Shown here: piece after piece, positions 6,216-6,539 of the stretch
Layout: every line of letters starts with the position of its first letter
How positions within the stretch are numbered: position 1 is the stretch's first letter
Source of the DNA: Marinosulfonomonas sp.
GTDB taxonomy: Bacteria; Pseudomonadota; Alphaproteobacteria; Rhodobacterales; Rhodobacteraceae
DNA length: 6,539 bases
Direction: 5' to 3'
Assembly (NCBI GenBank): GCA_002732995.1
Contig: NVTS01000006.1
Location: 26,751-33,289, forward strand
Made by a program: the position numbers and the translations under genes
The notes under the pieces: model-generated
Told to the model about the DNA's origin: nothing
Database searches by the model: none
Seen by the model: the letters and a program-made list of their open reading frames with translations, nothing else

Positions 6216-6539
6216 ATGCCCGAACAGATTGAAATCCGCGTCCTGACCAGCCTTGCCGACATCCGCGCCGATGAATGGGACGCCTGCACCTGCCTTGAGG
6301 ATGGCCGCCCGATTGATCCATTCACCACCCACCGGTTTTTATCCGCGCTCGAGGTTAGCGGCTCGGTCAGCGCAGGCACTGGCTGGCAACCTCATCACAT
6401 AACGGCCTATCTGGACAACCAGTTGATCGCCGCCGCCCCTGCCTATGCCAAATCCCATTCGCAAGGTGAATATGTGTTCGACCACAGCTGGGCCGACGCC
6501 TATATGCGGGCGGGCGGGCGGTATTACCCGAAACTGCAA
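6216..6539 (+). CDS. DUF482/FemAB-like GNAT-superfamily protein, N-terminal part (partial)
   Basis: The first 108 residues are present; the gene runs off the right edge. Family members are usually somewhat under 400 residues, so about a quarter is seen. Recognisable features are the opening region IRADEWDAC, PFTTHRFLSALEVSGSV, the GWQPHHI segment, and YVFDHSWADAYMRAGGRYYPKLQ-type residues at 86-108, all typical of the DUF482 (peptidoglycan-biosynthesis FemAB-like/GNAT) family. Such proteins are annotated as acyl- or aminoacyl-transferases by fold, but I know of no firmly established substrate. The ATG at 6216 has no Shine-Dalgarno; no better in-frame start was seen just upstream. The gene is separated from the GDPD gene by 116 bases and probably has its own promoter. 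Confidence 0.85.
   Translation, partial: MPEQIEIRVLTSLADIRADEWDACTCLEDGRPIDPFTTHRFLSALEVSGSVSAGTGWQPHHITAYLDNQLIAAAPAYAKSHSQGEYVFDHSWADAYMRAGGRYYPKLQ

Noticed and set aside
6339..6539. Minus-strand frame at the right edge (66 residues)
   Set aside because: It is antisense to the DUF482 gene, whose conserved motifs reach the window edge.

Overview
This window looks like ordinary chromosomal DNA from an alphaproteobacterium, most likely a Rhodobacterales (Roseobacter-group) relative. That assignment rests on the GC-rich codon use, the family flavour of the proteins (lytic transglycosylase tail, MlaA/MlaC pair, PrtD/PrtE-type exporter, DUF482 acetyltransferase-like protein) and the gene order. 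It is an inference, not a database match. No insertion sequence, phage gene, CRISPR array, tRNA or rRNA was seen.

Layout. At the left edge (2-226, +) is the last 74 residues of a soluble lytic murein transglycosylase. It converges, with a single base between stop codons, on a minus-strand pair: mlaA (823-1584), an outer-membrane lipoprotein, followed by mlaC (about 228-845), a periplasmic phospholipid carrier. The two overlap and are probably co-translated. A 168-bp divergent intergenic region (1585-1752) carries three perfect inverted repeats and separates mlaA from a plus-strand block. That block has a type I secretion ABC permease/ATPase (1753-3489), its HlyD-type membrane-fusion partner (3486-4796, 4-base ATGA overlap), a RidA-family protein (4868-5332) and a glycerophosphodiester phosphodiesterase (5329-6099, again an ATGA overlap). 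After a 116-bp gap, a DUF482/FemAB-like GNAT-superfamily gene starts at 6216 and runs off the right edge. A possible 34-residue minus-strand ORF lies in that gap.

How the genes fit together. The left half is about envelope upkeep: peptidoglycan cleavage by the transglycosylase, and removal of misplaced phospholipid from the outer membrane by MlaA handing to MlaC. The other Mla components (MlaFEDB) are not here. The middle is two thirds of a type I secretion system. The outer-membrane TolC-like channel and the secreted substrate are not in the window. The right half is small metabolic housekeeping: imine/enamine damage control by RidA and glycerophosphodiester hydrolysis.

I found no clear new system. 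The items most worth a second look are the small antisense ORF at 6101-6205, the possible leaderless start at 6216, the inverted repeats in the divergent promoter region, and the exporter pair with no visible cargo.
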